From Cloeon dipterum (Eukaryota; Arthropoda; Insecta; Ephemeroptera; Baetidae), in NCBI RefSeq assembly GCF_949628265.1, contig NC_088789.1:23553883-23617882 (forward strand): a DNA stretch of 64,000 nucleotides, read 5' to 3'. The stretch's first letter is position 1, and each line of letters opens with the position of its first letter. Positions 38,511 through 49,238 of the stretch are shown here, piece after piece. Both the position numbers and the translations under genes were made by a program. Below the pieces are notes generated by a model. That model saw only the letters and a program-made list of their open reading frames with translations, did not search any database and was not told the DNA's origin.

Positions 38511-41500
38511 ATGGCTGATTTAGACGAAATGTTTAGCGTCTTTGACGAAGATGCCGAAGCAGCGGGGGCTAAAACTACTGACGCAGCTCTGATGTTTGTG
38601 TTCCAAAAATTTTTAAATAGCGTTTTTCTATTCAATACACTTTTGCTAGTGATGTGGAGAAAGTGCATATCAGCAAGAGGGCTTTTGGAGATGAAGGCAG
38701 TTCAGCTTCGACCGACCATTCTGCGAAAAAACCAAAATCTGACCTGGAAGCCCCAGAAATTGAAGACACGAAGTAAGAAAAAAAGCAATAATACATACAT
38801 CGTATCTTTTGATACAATTTTAAAAGCAATGGCAATGTTATTTAATTCTTAAGACATTTTCCTAATTAAATAATTTTTCATTTCAGATGGGCGGATATGA
38901 TTCCTCGCATGAGGGTTCACACCGTAGAAACCCTCGAAGCTTGCACACACGAAGTTGCCATCCCACCAAACATGAAATACGAGCCTCTGAAACCACCAAT
39001 TGGAAAGCCGGCCAGAGAATACCCTTTCACGCTTGACCCTTTCCAGAAAGAAGCCATTCTTTGCCTGGACAATGACCAGTCTGTCCTGGTTTCTGCTCAC
39101 ACTTCTGCTGGAAAAACTGTTGTGGCTGAGTAAGAACGTTTTTCTCTTTAGTTGTTTATTGATAAAGTTAAATAATTAAAAAAATAGGTACAGCATTGCA
39201 AAGTCACTCCAGAACAACCAGCGGGTCATCTACACAACTCCAATCAAAGCTCTGAGCAACCAGAAGTACAGGGAATTCCACGAGGAGTTCAAGGATGTCG
39301 GTCTGATCACGGGAGACGTGACTATCAACCCAACTGCTAGCTGTTTGATCATGACCACAGAGGTTTCTTAATTTAACATAAGTCTAAACTCTAGAAATTA
39401 ATGAATTGAAAATTTAGATTCTGCGGAGTATGTTGTATAGAGGTTCCGAAGTGTCCAGGGAAGTCGGCTGGGTAATATTCGACGAAATCCATTACATGAG
39501 AGACAAAGAGCGAGGCGTCGTGTGGGAGGAGACCCTGATCCTCCTGGCCGACAACGTCAGATTCGTCTTCTTGTCCGCCACCATTCCTAACGCCCGGCAA
39601 TTCGCCGAGTGGGTTGCCTACCTGCACAAACAGCCGTGCCATGTCGTCTACACCGACTACCGACCCACTCCGCTTCAGCATTTCATCTATCCCGCTGGCG
39701 GAGACGGAATCCACTTGGTCGTCAGCGAAAATGTGCGATCTTCAAGCGTTTTATGTTCTTTGTTATTTACAATTTTCGCCTCAGGGTCAATTCCGCGAAG
39801 ACAATTTCAACGCTGCGATGGTGGTTCTGCAGAACGCGGGCGACGCGTCCAAAGGAGACCGAAATATGAAGGGCAGAAAGGGTGGACAGCAAGGGGAAAG
39901 CAACTGCTTCCGCCTCGTCAAGATGATCATGGAACGCAGCTATGCTCCGGTCATTGTCTTCAGCTTCAGCAAAAAGGAATGTGAGGCATACGCTTTGCAA
40001 ATGTCTCGACTCGACTTCAATACAGGTACTTTTTCACGACGGTTAAATTTTAAATTTTGTCCAAGAAATTAAATAAGATAATTTTGAGCTCAATAATGCA
40101 AAATATAGAAACCTATAAAATAGATGAAATTATAAAAATTTGCTGTTCAAAAATAAATCACTCATTGCGTTCTGTTTGCTTAGTACTAGTATTATAGGTT
40201 TTTTAAGATACAGCTTTGTCAATTATTTAAAATTTTAGATTATTAGTTTTCCATCTAAATTTCGGTTATTATAAAATTTAATTTTTCTATAAATAATTTT
40301 AGTCGATGAGAAATTGGCCGTTGACGAAGTGTTCAACAACGCTATGGACGTCCTTTCTGAGGAGGACAAAAACCTGCCGCAAGTACAAAACGTGCTGCCA
40401 CTCCTGCGTCGTGGAATCGGCATCCATCACGGTGGCCTTCTCCCAATCCTGAAGGAGTGTATCGAGATCCTATTCTCTATCGGTCTGATCAAGGCCTTGT
40501 TCGCAACTGAAACGTTCGCCATGGGCCTGAACATGCCCGCTAGAACTGTGCTCTTCAGCGGATTGAGGAAATTCGACGGCAGGGACATGAGGTATTTATT
40601 TTGTCTCTCAACTCTTGTGATATTTTTTTTTATAAAATAATGACTTGAACTCACAGTCTCTTCTGCTTGAAAAAATTCTAAAGATATATCTTTCCCAAGG
40701 TTCATCACTTCTGGAGAGTATATTCAGATGTCAGGGCGCGCAGGTCGTCGTGGTCTCGACGAAAAGGGAATCGTCATTCTCATCATGGATGAGAAAGTGA
40801 GCGGCGCGGAGGCAAAGGAGGTGTTGCAAGGCAGAGCGGACCCCATCAACTCTGCCTTCCATCTCACCTACAACATGGTGCTCAATCTGCTGCGCGTGGA
40901 GGAAATCAATCCCGAATACATGCTGGAGCGAAGTTTCTACCAGTTCCAGAATCAATCATCCATTCCGCACATAATAGAAAGTGAGGTTCCCAACGCATTA
41001 TTTAGTGGTTTCTTAATTTTAAACTGTTGCAGAGGTGAAAACTTGTGACGAGACTTTGAAAGAAATTGAAATTCCTCGCGAGTCGGAGATTTCGTCTTAT
41101 TACAAGCTTCGTGAGCATCTGAACCAAATGGGAGAGCAGTTCCAGAAGTATTTGACAGAGCCAAAGTACATCGTGCCATTTTTGCAGCCTGGCAGACTTG
41201 TCAAGGTAATGAATTTCACATTCGGTTGCATCAAAAAGTTCTAACCTCTCGTCATTTAGATTAAAAACAGACAGCATGAGTTTGATTGGGGAGTGGTTGT
41301 AAACTTCTCGAGAAAAAGAGTAGAAGACAAGCGCAAGAAAGCCGCAAACCCTCTCAATGAGCCTGATTACGAGGTTGATGTGCTGCTTCACGTGGAGAAA
41401 CCACCCGTGTCTGCAAGCGACGAGCCGATCCCTGCCAAGGAAGGAACAGTCGGCCATATGGAAGTCGTTCCTGTTCTGCTGTGCGTCATTCAGAAAATCA

Positions 41501-42922
41501 GCTCGGTCAGACTCAAGCTTTCCAAAAATCTCAAGAACTCGGCAAGCCGGAATGACATTCTCAAAGATATAGAGGTTTGTGCGAAAAGAAAAAATTGTAA
41601 TATAATGTTCTACAAATTTGTATCCCGTAACAGAAGGTGAAAACTGAGTTTTCTAATGGAGTTCCTCTTCTGGATGCAATCAAAGACATGAAGATTAAAG
41701 ATGAAGCCTTCAACAAGCTGGTTAACAACATTGAAATGTTTGAGAAGAGGCTCTTTGAACACCCGTTGAACAAGGATCCTGAGCTGGAGATTTTGTACAA
41801 CAAATATTTGGAAAAGATCAAGGTATTTTCATTACTGAATTGATTTAAATTATGTAATAACTTCTGATTAAAAGTAGAAGAGTCTTATTATTTATGAAGT
41901 GGCTCTAATGCTAATTAAAATCAAAAAGAAAAAGCCTTTTCATAATTTGTTAATTTTTTAAATTGTCCTGTATGTTTATTTTCTTATTTTCTAATTTTAA
42001 TTATTCAAAAAATTCTTAAAATTTTCTGTTAAACAGGCTGAAGAAGAATTCAAGGTAGCAAAGAAGGAACTGAAGGCTGCCAAGTCACTGCTGCAGATGG
42101 AAGAGCTCAAGTGCAGGAAAAGGGTGCTGAGGCGTCTCGAGTACTGCAATGCTGCCGATGTCATTGAACTGAAGGGCAGAGTCGCTTGCGAACTGAGCAG
42201 GTACAAAATTGTGGCGCCTCTTGAATTTGCATTTTATATTATTTTTGTTTTTTATTTTGCAGTGCTGATGAGCTTCTTCTAACGGAAATGATTTTCCACG
42301 GAATGTTTGGGGAACTGACGCCTCCTCAGTGCGTTGCCCTGCTCAGCTGCTTCGTGTGCGATGAAAAAAGCAATGAGTCCTCGCAGATGGCGGAAGAGCT
42401 GACTGGTCCGCTTAGAAAAATGCAGGTTAGTAAAGTTAATGATTATTTTACCATTTTACTGGAAAATATTATTTTAGGTTATAAAATCTTGTGGCATTTT
42501 TATATTTTTGACAACTTTAATTAGAAACAATTGATTTTAATTTACAGGAACTGGCCAAAAGAATAGCCTTGGTGTCCAAGGAAGCCAAATTGGACATAGA
42601 CGAAGAGCAATATGTCGAGCAGTTCAAACCATACCTTATGGACGTCACTTTGGCCTGGTGCAAAGGAGCGTCCTTTGCGCAGATCTGCAAGATGACCGAC
42701 ATTTTCGAAGGTATAGAAATATGGCAACGGTTGAATTTGGACTAAGTGTTATTTTAACTTGTAGGAAGCATCATTCGATGCATGAGACGCCTCGAGGAAG
42801 CCCTTCGACAGTGTGTGCAGGCTGCTAAGACCATTGGCAATGCAGAATTAGAGGCAAAATTCACTGAAGGCATTCGGTTACTCAAGAGAGACATTGTGTT
42901 CGCTGCAAGTTTGTACTTGTAA
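38511..42922 (+). CDS. Mtr4: Exosome RNA helicase Mtr4 (MTREX, SKIV2L2)
   Basis: This Ski2-like DExH helicase unwinds RNA for the nuclear exosome (TRAMP, NEXT, PAXT). Fifteen exons: 38511-38593, 38650-38772, 38887-39129, 39188-39362, 39418-39732, 39785-40025, 40303-40591, 40700-40980, 41033-41205, 41260-41574, 41634-41822, 42037-42200, 42263-42425, 42548-42710, 42765-42922. The product is 1,024 residues (human is 1,042). Motifs are SAHTSAGKT (Walker A, about 138-146), DEIHYMRD (DEIH at 230-233), SATIPN, the Mtr4-typical FREDNFN segment, [19 protein letters not shown], the arch/KOW region (FLQPGRLV...WGVVVNF) and the conserved C-terminus FAASLYL. Intron 5 is only 52 bp. Poly(A) signal at 42951-42956. 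Confidence 0.98.
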
Positions 42923-42950
42923 ATCGTTATCATATTAATTTCTAGGAAGA

Positions 42951-42956
42951 AATAAA
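42951..42956 (+). terminator. Mtr4 poly(A) signal
   Basis: AATAAA 28 bp after the Mtr4 stop codon, giving a very short 3' UTR. The convergent NOL8 stop is 142 bp further on. Confidence 0.75.
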
Positions 42957-43097
42957 GTTTCCTGCAGTTTTTCATAATTTTCCTGCCTTTTGAAGCCGTG
43001 TTTGAATTAATTCTGCTTTGTGAAATACCAGTATAATTGGTTTTTACCCTCTGAAGGTACGGGAATAAAAATTGAGTTTTTAGCTAAAAATAGACGA

Positions 43098-45273
43098 TCA
43101 TTTCTTTATTTGTCGGCGCGCATTGGAGTTCCTGCTATTGGAATATTTAAAGTTTTTGGGTTTCCCTCCGAGCTTCTTTTCGAAAGTGGTCTTCTTGCGT
43201 CTGACATTCTTCAGCTTGTTTTTAATAGTTGCATACAATTCTTGTCTTTTAATCTTGTATTCATTGTTGTCAAGCACCTTTGCGTTATTTATGAATTCCA
43301 GCCCCTCTGTGAACAAATGTGGGTTAGTCTTTCAAAATGATTTACATATGGCACAAAAATTACCTTTGAACCTGGGGTCATCAGGCAGGAAAAAGAAGGT
43401 TTCTGTTGACAATGACCAGCTGGTTGTAGGAATAGAATCAACAGCTTTCTTCAGGTCGTCATCACATTCCATCTTCTCAGGCAGACTTTTGACAGCTTTC
43501 TTCTCAATTTTAGCCTTTGGCTCAACGGTTGCTCCATTGGTCGAAGCGGCTGTTGAGTAAAATTTTTATAAATTTCATTTTAAATATTAAATTTCCTGTT
43601 TATACCTCCTTCATTTCCGCCACCAATAACGTCTCTCAAGTTGAAGTCCTCGCTTGATTGCAACAGGCTCAACAAATCGCTCTTGACCTCGTAAAACCGC
43701 TCAGAAGAAACCTCCGGAAGCGGTTGTTCAGGTTTCTCCTCCTCTTCCTCTTTAGTCTCCTCTTTCTTTAGCTTGTACTTTTTGTCATGGTCGGATTTTG
43801 AGGGATCATATCGCACAAAGTTGGGCATACTGTAAATTTCAATCATTTAATAACTGAAGGCGTAAATAGCAGGCAAAAATACTAACTTTTCTGCTAATTT
43901 TGATTTTTTCTTCAGTGGCCCAACTACTTCTTCCAAAATTGCCAATTGATTCTTGATTTCTGGGTCCTCGTGTTCAGAGTCTGAGCCTCCCTCTTCGTCC
44001 CCTTCAGCAAACCGCTTGTCCAGTTTGAACCTTTCATCCATTCCAAAGGTCGATTGCATTTCCAGAAGCTAAAAGGGTACATTTTATTTTACCCAACCCT
44101 CTGACTGACATATTAAATCCAAACCTTTTCTCCTTTCTTCCCTTCAAATTGCTTTTTGATTTTAAATCTGTCGGCATCGCCTTCCTCGTCTCCAGACTCG
44201 TCATCAAAAAGTTTTATTGCTCCTGCATTTGCAGCAGCTGTTGGCTCCTCATTGTCATCGTCGAATACGATTTTCTTATTCTTAGCGTTTTTATCCGACA
44301 GTGCCTTTTTCACAGCCTCTTGCTGCTGTTTGAAAAAATCCGCCCGCTCATTGAGCGACTGCAAACGCTGCTCCTCTGAGCGAATTTTTTTCTCCTGCTT
44401 GCTGGCGACTTTAGTCGTCTTTTCCTGAGGACCTCCGGCTTCTTCTTTTATGGATTTTCTTTTAACTTTAGGAGCGTCTCCATTTTCAGATTTCCTCTTG
44501 ATTTTCTTCTCCACCACCTCAGCCTTTTCCTGACCATTAGTTTGAGGAGTATAAATTCTATGGGCACTGTTTATAGACGAGGAAAAGCTGGGCGAAGAAT
44601 GACCTTCAGAGTCACCCCAGACGTTGCTGAATTTTTCCAGTCTCTTCAGCAAATCGGACTGGGCACTCGTGGATTGCGCTTTGTAAAGTTTCGTCGGCGC
44701 CTCCTCCTCCCTTCTCCTCCTTTTCGGAGCCTCTTCGGAAACAAATTCAACAGCGTTGTCTGCTTTTTTATCTCCTACTTTGCTCCAGTAAACTTCTTCC
44801 TCGGAATCGCTTGATTCATCATCTTTCTGAGGAGGCGGCTTGCTGGTCTTAGGGGCCTTGACCTTGGTGACCTTAGGAGGAGAGGGTTTAGCAGGAGAGG
44901 TCTTCTCCTTGATTACAGCTACAGGGGCGCTTTCCTGTCTTCTCTGTTCAAAGGTCTTCTTGGCCACCTCTGCTTTCAGGTTGTGCCCGTTCCATGCTCC
45001 TTCTGACATCAGGTCATCGAGGCCTGTGAATAAATTAAATTAAATATTGTGTACATATTTGAATAAAGGGAAACCAAACTAAGTACATTTCATTATGTCT
45101 CTATCCGAACTCAATGTGCAGTGGGCAAACGTCGCGGTGATCTTCCCATTGTGGTCCAGTCTCTCTTTGACGGTGACATCTGTGAGGTTCCCGTATTTTT
45201 TCAGCTTCGACTTGAGCTCTTTTTCTGACACTCCCGGAGGAAGATTGCCGATGAACAGCCGTGATTCATTCAT
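43098..45273 (-). CDS. Nol8: Nucleolar protein 8 homologue (NOL8, RRM protein)
   Basis: NOL8 is a nucleolar RNA-binding protein linked to rRNA maturation. Six exons: 45273-45087, 45023-44125, 44068-43887, 43829-43606, 43549-43364, 43306-43098. The product is 628 residues, shorter than the vertebrate protein. The N-terminal RRM (about residues 5-88) has RNP2 RLFIGNLP, an ITATFAHC RNP1-like strand and GHNLKAEVAKKTF at its end, as in NOL8. The middle is low-complexity acidic and lysine-rich, with SDSEEE patches and RSEEQRLQSLNERADFF. The C-terminus keeps the family features KKSKLAEK, NFVRYDPS and FFFLPDDPRFK, ending in a basic tail. It is divergent from INTS10 over 327 bp. Confidence 0.88.
43105..43110 (-). 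terminator. Poly(A) signal inside the last NOL8 codons
   Basis: Minus-strand AATAAA spans the codons for Gln-Ile-Lys four residues before the stop at 43100-43098. No other AATAAA lies between the stop and the Mtr4 3' end. Confidence 0.45.
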
Positions 45274-45600
45274 GGTGAATCAAAAGAGTTGAAACTTTAT
45301 CACACAAACGAGAAAATATCATGAAAACTGCCTCTACAAAACAACACCACACGTGCTCCGCGACTGTTGTGAGTAGTGTCGTGCAGCTGCAGCGATGTTG
45401 ATATTTCCGCTTCTGTGATTGGTGATCCTGGGGGATTGGCACTTCTGTGATTGGTTCGCCTGTGTTGTGGTTAGAGCAAGGGAGCAACAAACAACAACAA
45501 CTTGGCTTACATCGTACTTCTGACACTGTTAGCTCAAGTCTGAATTCTGAGTTTTCGCTTTCCTGCTTTTGGGACGTTTTGTTTTAAGCAGAATTAAAAA
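45274..45600. promoter_or_regulatory. Bidirectional promoter NOL8 (-) / INTS10 (+) with three inverted CCAAT boxes
   Basis: 327 bp separate the two ATGs. ATTGG, the reverse of CCAAT, occurs at 45418-45422, 45435-45439 and 45450-45454, spaced 17 and 15 bp; two of them sit in a repeated CTTCTGTGATTGG. CCAAT boxes bind NF-Y and are typical of TATA-less divergent promoters. No TATA box is visible. Confidence 0.65.
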
Positions 45601-48600
45601 ATGGTAGCAATGGAAGTTGATCAATCTGATGAAGAGTACCTGGTAAATCGGGCTAAAGAAGAACTTAAGAGAGATCCACACGCAGCGCGAGCATGGATGT
45701 TAACAGCCAAAAGTCTGTTTCCAAACAACTTCAGTGTCCAGGTATGATATAAATTATGTACATACTTAAACACATAATATGTAAAAAATATAAAACATTT
45801 GAATGAAAATATTCTAATGAATCCGAAATTTTGATGAAAGTGAGAAATGATTAATTTTTCAGTCCAGTGTTTTTTTCATTTTTTCTGTTATTTTTAAACA
45901 GTTGAACTACACGTTCCAGTAATTTTTTAGAATATGACTGTATCAGATTTTTTAGTTACAGCATTATAAATACAAAATGTATCATAATTAACATTTCCGC
46001 CTTCATAGTTTGAGGTCTACAACATCGAGAAAGCCTTGAAGCATGTAAAAGAAGCTGCACTTTGCTTCAGCACATTGTAAGTAATATGTGTTAGCGTGCT
46101 GTCCTGTCTTCTTACAAAATAAATAAATAGATTCCAGAAATTCGGTCAAGAGCCTGTCATCTGGCAAGAAGTCCAAGCTCTCACGAAGCCCAACAACAAC
46201 AATCCGGAAGCTGCATTTTTGCAGGAAATGTTTTCACACATTCCACAAGGTTGTTAACTATTTCAGAGCTTGTAAATTTGTTTACGAAAGAAAAAAATTT
46301 AGAGGTTCAGCAAAGTGTGCTTGTGGCAACAGCTGATAGGACAGAAGACACTATGGAACAGTGTAGGATTCTGCTTTTGCTGCTGAAAAAGTTCCCTCTC
46401 ACAGCACCCCATCATGCGGTAATTCTATCATAACTATAATAATAATTAAACTAATTAAAAACAAATGTTTTAGCCCAATTTAGTGGAACTGCTTTTGGCA
46501 GCAGAGAGGCATGATAATTCTGGCTTCCTTAATTCTTATCAGAAATTCCTGGTGGTTCAGGTATATTAAGAAAAAAATCGCAAGTGACTAGTATGTAATT
46601 TTCAAACTTTTTGTAGGTCCTTCCCATCATCGGAGAAAACAATAGCATCGTTCTATTGCCAAAGTACATCTTCAAACTCCTTCACAAAGCCATAGATTTG
46701 TACTGCAACCTGTTGCTGCATCCCAACAAGGATCACATTTTAACTGTAAGCCCCAAGTAAATAAATTTAGTGTCCTATATAATTTGTTCGGGTAGGAGGA
46801 AGAAAGAGAGGTTGCTGTAGCTGATCCCTGGGTAGGACTGTTTTCAGTGCAGGAATCGCTGGGAGCCAAACTTGGCTGGACCTTAAGCTCTCCGTCACCA
46901 TTAGGAAGGTAGCTTAACTTCTTTATTTCGGTGGATTAAGAGCTAATTTTTCATTTTCAGCAACAAAGAGGTCTACTTCCATAAGCTGATGCACATGTCA
47001 ACCACTCGGTCTTTGAACGCAAGTCAAATCAAGGAGCTGGTTTACTGCAGCACAACCTTCCTCCTCTTGTGTCTGCATGAATACTCAACGTTTCTATCTA
47101 CCACCACAGGTAGAAATACATATTTAATATCCTTGAAATAAATAAAAACTGATTTTTAATTCGACCCAGGCTCAAATGGTGCGACGCAAGAGGTGCCACT
47201 GTTGCTGGTAGAAGCCTTCCTGAGTGAAACTCGCGAAACTGGTCCCATTGCTGCCAAGAGGCCTCGAGTGAGGTCGACAGAGGAGGAGTTGCTTTCACTA
47301 CCAACCATCACGGTCAGTCCCAGTGGATCTGCCAGTGCCAAACAGTCCTTAGTTCAAACCTTCTGGCTGGCAGTCAAAACTTGGGACCTACTGAAATCCA
47401 ATGAAACCTTTCACAGAGGTAAGGATTTGGGTTAATTTTTTTATACGAGTTCTTTATTTTAATTTTCCAGAATTTGTGCACCTAAAACAACAGCTGCATC
47501 TGGATGATGGGCCGTGGCTATTTACATTCTTGCAGGACAAAGCTCTGCTACGAGGCCTGCCATACCCTGACGAAGAGTTCCCCTCGTCGCCGCCCATCGC
47601 GCCCTTGCCGAACATGCTGCGTCTGGCAAGCTCTGCTTACATCATGCGCAATTATTTGGTTGGTTCACAATTTGTTCAATGGAATGTTCATTAAACAGTT
47701 GCATTAATTTGCAGAAAGCTAGTGAGTTCGCGATTAATGCGGTCAACTTCCTGCCTTCCGGTCCCTCTGGCCAACTGTCGACTGGTCTGCGCGCCCCGAG
47801 TCCGTCCAGACGGCACCTCCATTACCTGGCTCTGATCAAAGTCGAAGTGCTGCAATACTGCTCCAAGCTTCTTACGCATTGCTTACAGGTAAATTAGTTA
47901 CTCTCTCATTTTTAATACTGATACTATAGGGCTAGCTGAATCGGCTGCAGCCAATTTGGAATTTTGGGCCAATGGTGGCTGGTGTGGCTGCCAAATCAGG
48001 GTTGCAAAAACCTAGTATTTTTTTATTTTAAATGCAGTGCAGTGGTAAAACTTTTACCAGTTTCTTTCAGGCCATGTTTGCACCTCAGTGTTCAACAATT
48101 TTCTATTTATTGGCTCATGACCCCCGACTTGAAAAATTGTCATAGGTAGTAAATGGTAATTTCAATAAAAATCTGCACAGTAGAGGAAATTTTGACCACT
48201 CCAACCGCAAATTTTGAATTTTTCACAGGGAAAAAATGGAAAAATTAATTTGTTGCGCAAGAAATTGGTAAAATTTGACTGGTAAAAACCAGTGGTGAAA
48301 AATTTGCATGTTGAGCAAATGCAACCCAGTGCCACAGTTTTAAAAGTGAAATTTGAGAATCACCAGACTTTAAATTTTTGAATTTCAGGAAATGTTAGGC
48401 AGCCCAGCAGGCGACGCAGCTTTGGGACACAGTCTGGTGCTGCTCCAGCTTGATTGGCCGCAGGAAGAGGAGCTAGCCACGAGCCTACTGAAGCAGGTGA
48501 CCGTGATGCGGCGATTCAGCTATCCACTCTTCACCAGATACATCATCAACGTCGACCTCTTGGAGGAATTCACTTACCTCGCCTCCGAACAGGGTGGTTC

Positions 48601-48883
48601 TGTAGCCTTGGACATTCTTCCCACTGCCACGACTCAGCTCCCTAGGTATTTTGTATTTTGTTGCAAATTAAAGAGCTGATTATTCGGTATTCATTGTATT
48701 ATTTTAATTTATTGTAGGAGAATGGCAACCAGAGGAGTGGACAAGGGAGCGAAGGAGGACTTCAGACTTGCAATGAAGAGACAAGTCGCTCGAAGCTCAG
48801 AGAACATTCAAAGTTTGGTGCAACAGTTTTTAATCAATGAGAGAGCGGCAGTTTTACAGACTGTGTCAGGAAATTTGATGTGA
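45601..48883 (+). CDS. IntS10: Integrator complex subunit 10 (INTS10)
   Basis: This is a subunit of the Integrator complex, which cleaves nascent snRNA and mRNA. Thirteen exons: 45601-45741, 46009-46076, 46131-46249, 46267-46418, 46474-46560, 46617-46745, 46796-46908, 46961-47109, 47170-47418, 47471-47658, 47715-47888, 48389-48645, 48718-48883. The product is 663 residues (human is 710). Matches to the family are EYLVNRAKEEL, AWMLTAKSLFP, CRILLLLLKKFP, VADPWVGLF, ALGHSLVLLQLDWP, NVDLLEEFTYL and the C-terminal GAKEDFRLAMKRQVARSSEN then LINERAAVLQT. The intron 46250-46266 implied by these junctions is only 17 bp, too short to be spliced normally, so that boundary needs a transcript. The stop at 48881-48883 overlaps a perfect GTGAGT donor; splicing to 48954-49038 would give 690 residues. 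Confidence 0.92.
47999..48327 (+). mobile_element. MITE-like dispersed repeat, copy C (in INTS10 intron)
   Basis: This 329 bp element begins GGGTTGCA and ends TGCAACCC. It has the same internal order as copy B: TGCAGTGCAGTGGTAAAA, TTTGCACCTCAG, GACTTGAAAAATTGTC, CCACTCCAACCGCAAATTTT, GCGCAAGAAATTGG, AAAAACCAGTGGTGAAAAA. It occupies most of the 500 bp intron 47889-48388, which is otherwise longer than its neighbours. Confidence 0.87.
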
Positions 48884-48953
48884 GTCGACTCAACTTGTTG
48901 TTTTTCAAGTATAACTTCTTGTTTATTAACCACAACTTCACATTTTTCTTCAG

Positions 48954-49038
48954 ACTCTCACCTATAAAACGCCTGTTAGTTAGGAGCAATGATGATATGA
49001 TGATAACTATGCCAAACCTTACTTTCATTCATGAGTGA
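48954..49038 (+). other. IntS10: Candidate alternative last exon of INTS10
   Basis: The TTCTTCAG acceptor at 48946-48953 is preceded by a pyrimidine-rich stretch. The exon is in phase with the 48879 donor and stays open for 27 codons, ending ...NLTFIHE before TGA at 49036-49038. It adds 27 residues not present in the human protein as I recall it. Both forms are plausible. Confidence 0.4.
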
Positions 49039-49198
49039 CTAAAATCATCAAACTCTGGTTTCACTATTTTGCTCAGAATTGATTTCGGCTAGAGGTAGCG
49101 AGCTTTGCATTCGAGTGTGGCGTCTGAGTGGCGTTCGGCTAGGACTAGATTTATGACTGCTGGAGAGAGATTTTGACTGCTTCCCTCTAGATCAAATC

Positions 49199-49232
49199 AT
49201 TAAATTAGTACAATTCTGTAAATTTTTTTATT
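49199..49232. terminator. Facing poly(A) signals (INTS10 +, C1orf43-like -)
   Basis: Plus ATTAAA at 49199-49204; minus AATAAA at 49232-49227, only 7 bp past the C1orf43-like stop. Cleavage 10-30 bp downstream of each would make the two transcripts overlap. Confidence 0.6.
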
Positions 49233-49238
49233 TTTAAC

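Noticed and set aside
44113-44220. LFDDE in NOL8 as an Mtr4 arch-interacting motif
   Set aside because: The known consensus is LFx(I/V)D; the sequence here lacks the hydrophobic fourth residue, so adjacency to Mtr4 is not supported by a docking motif.
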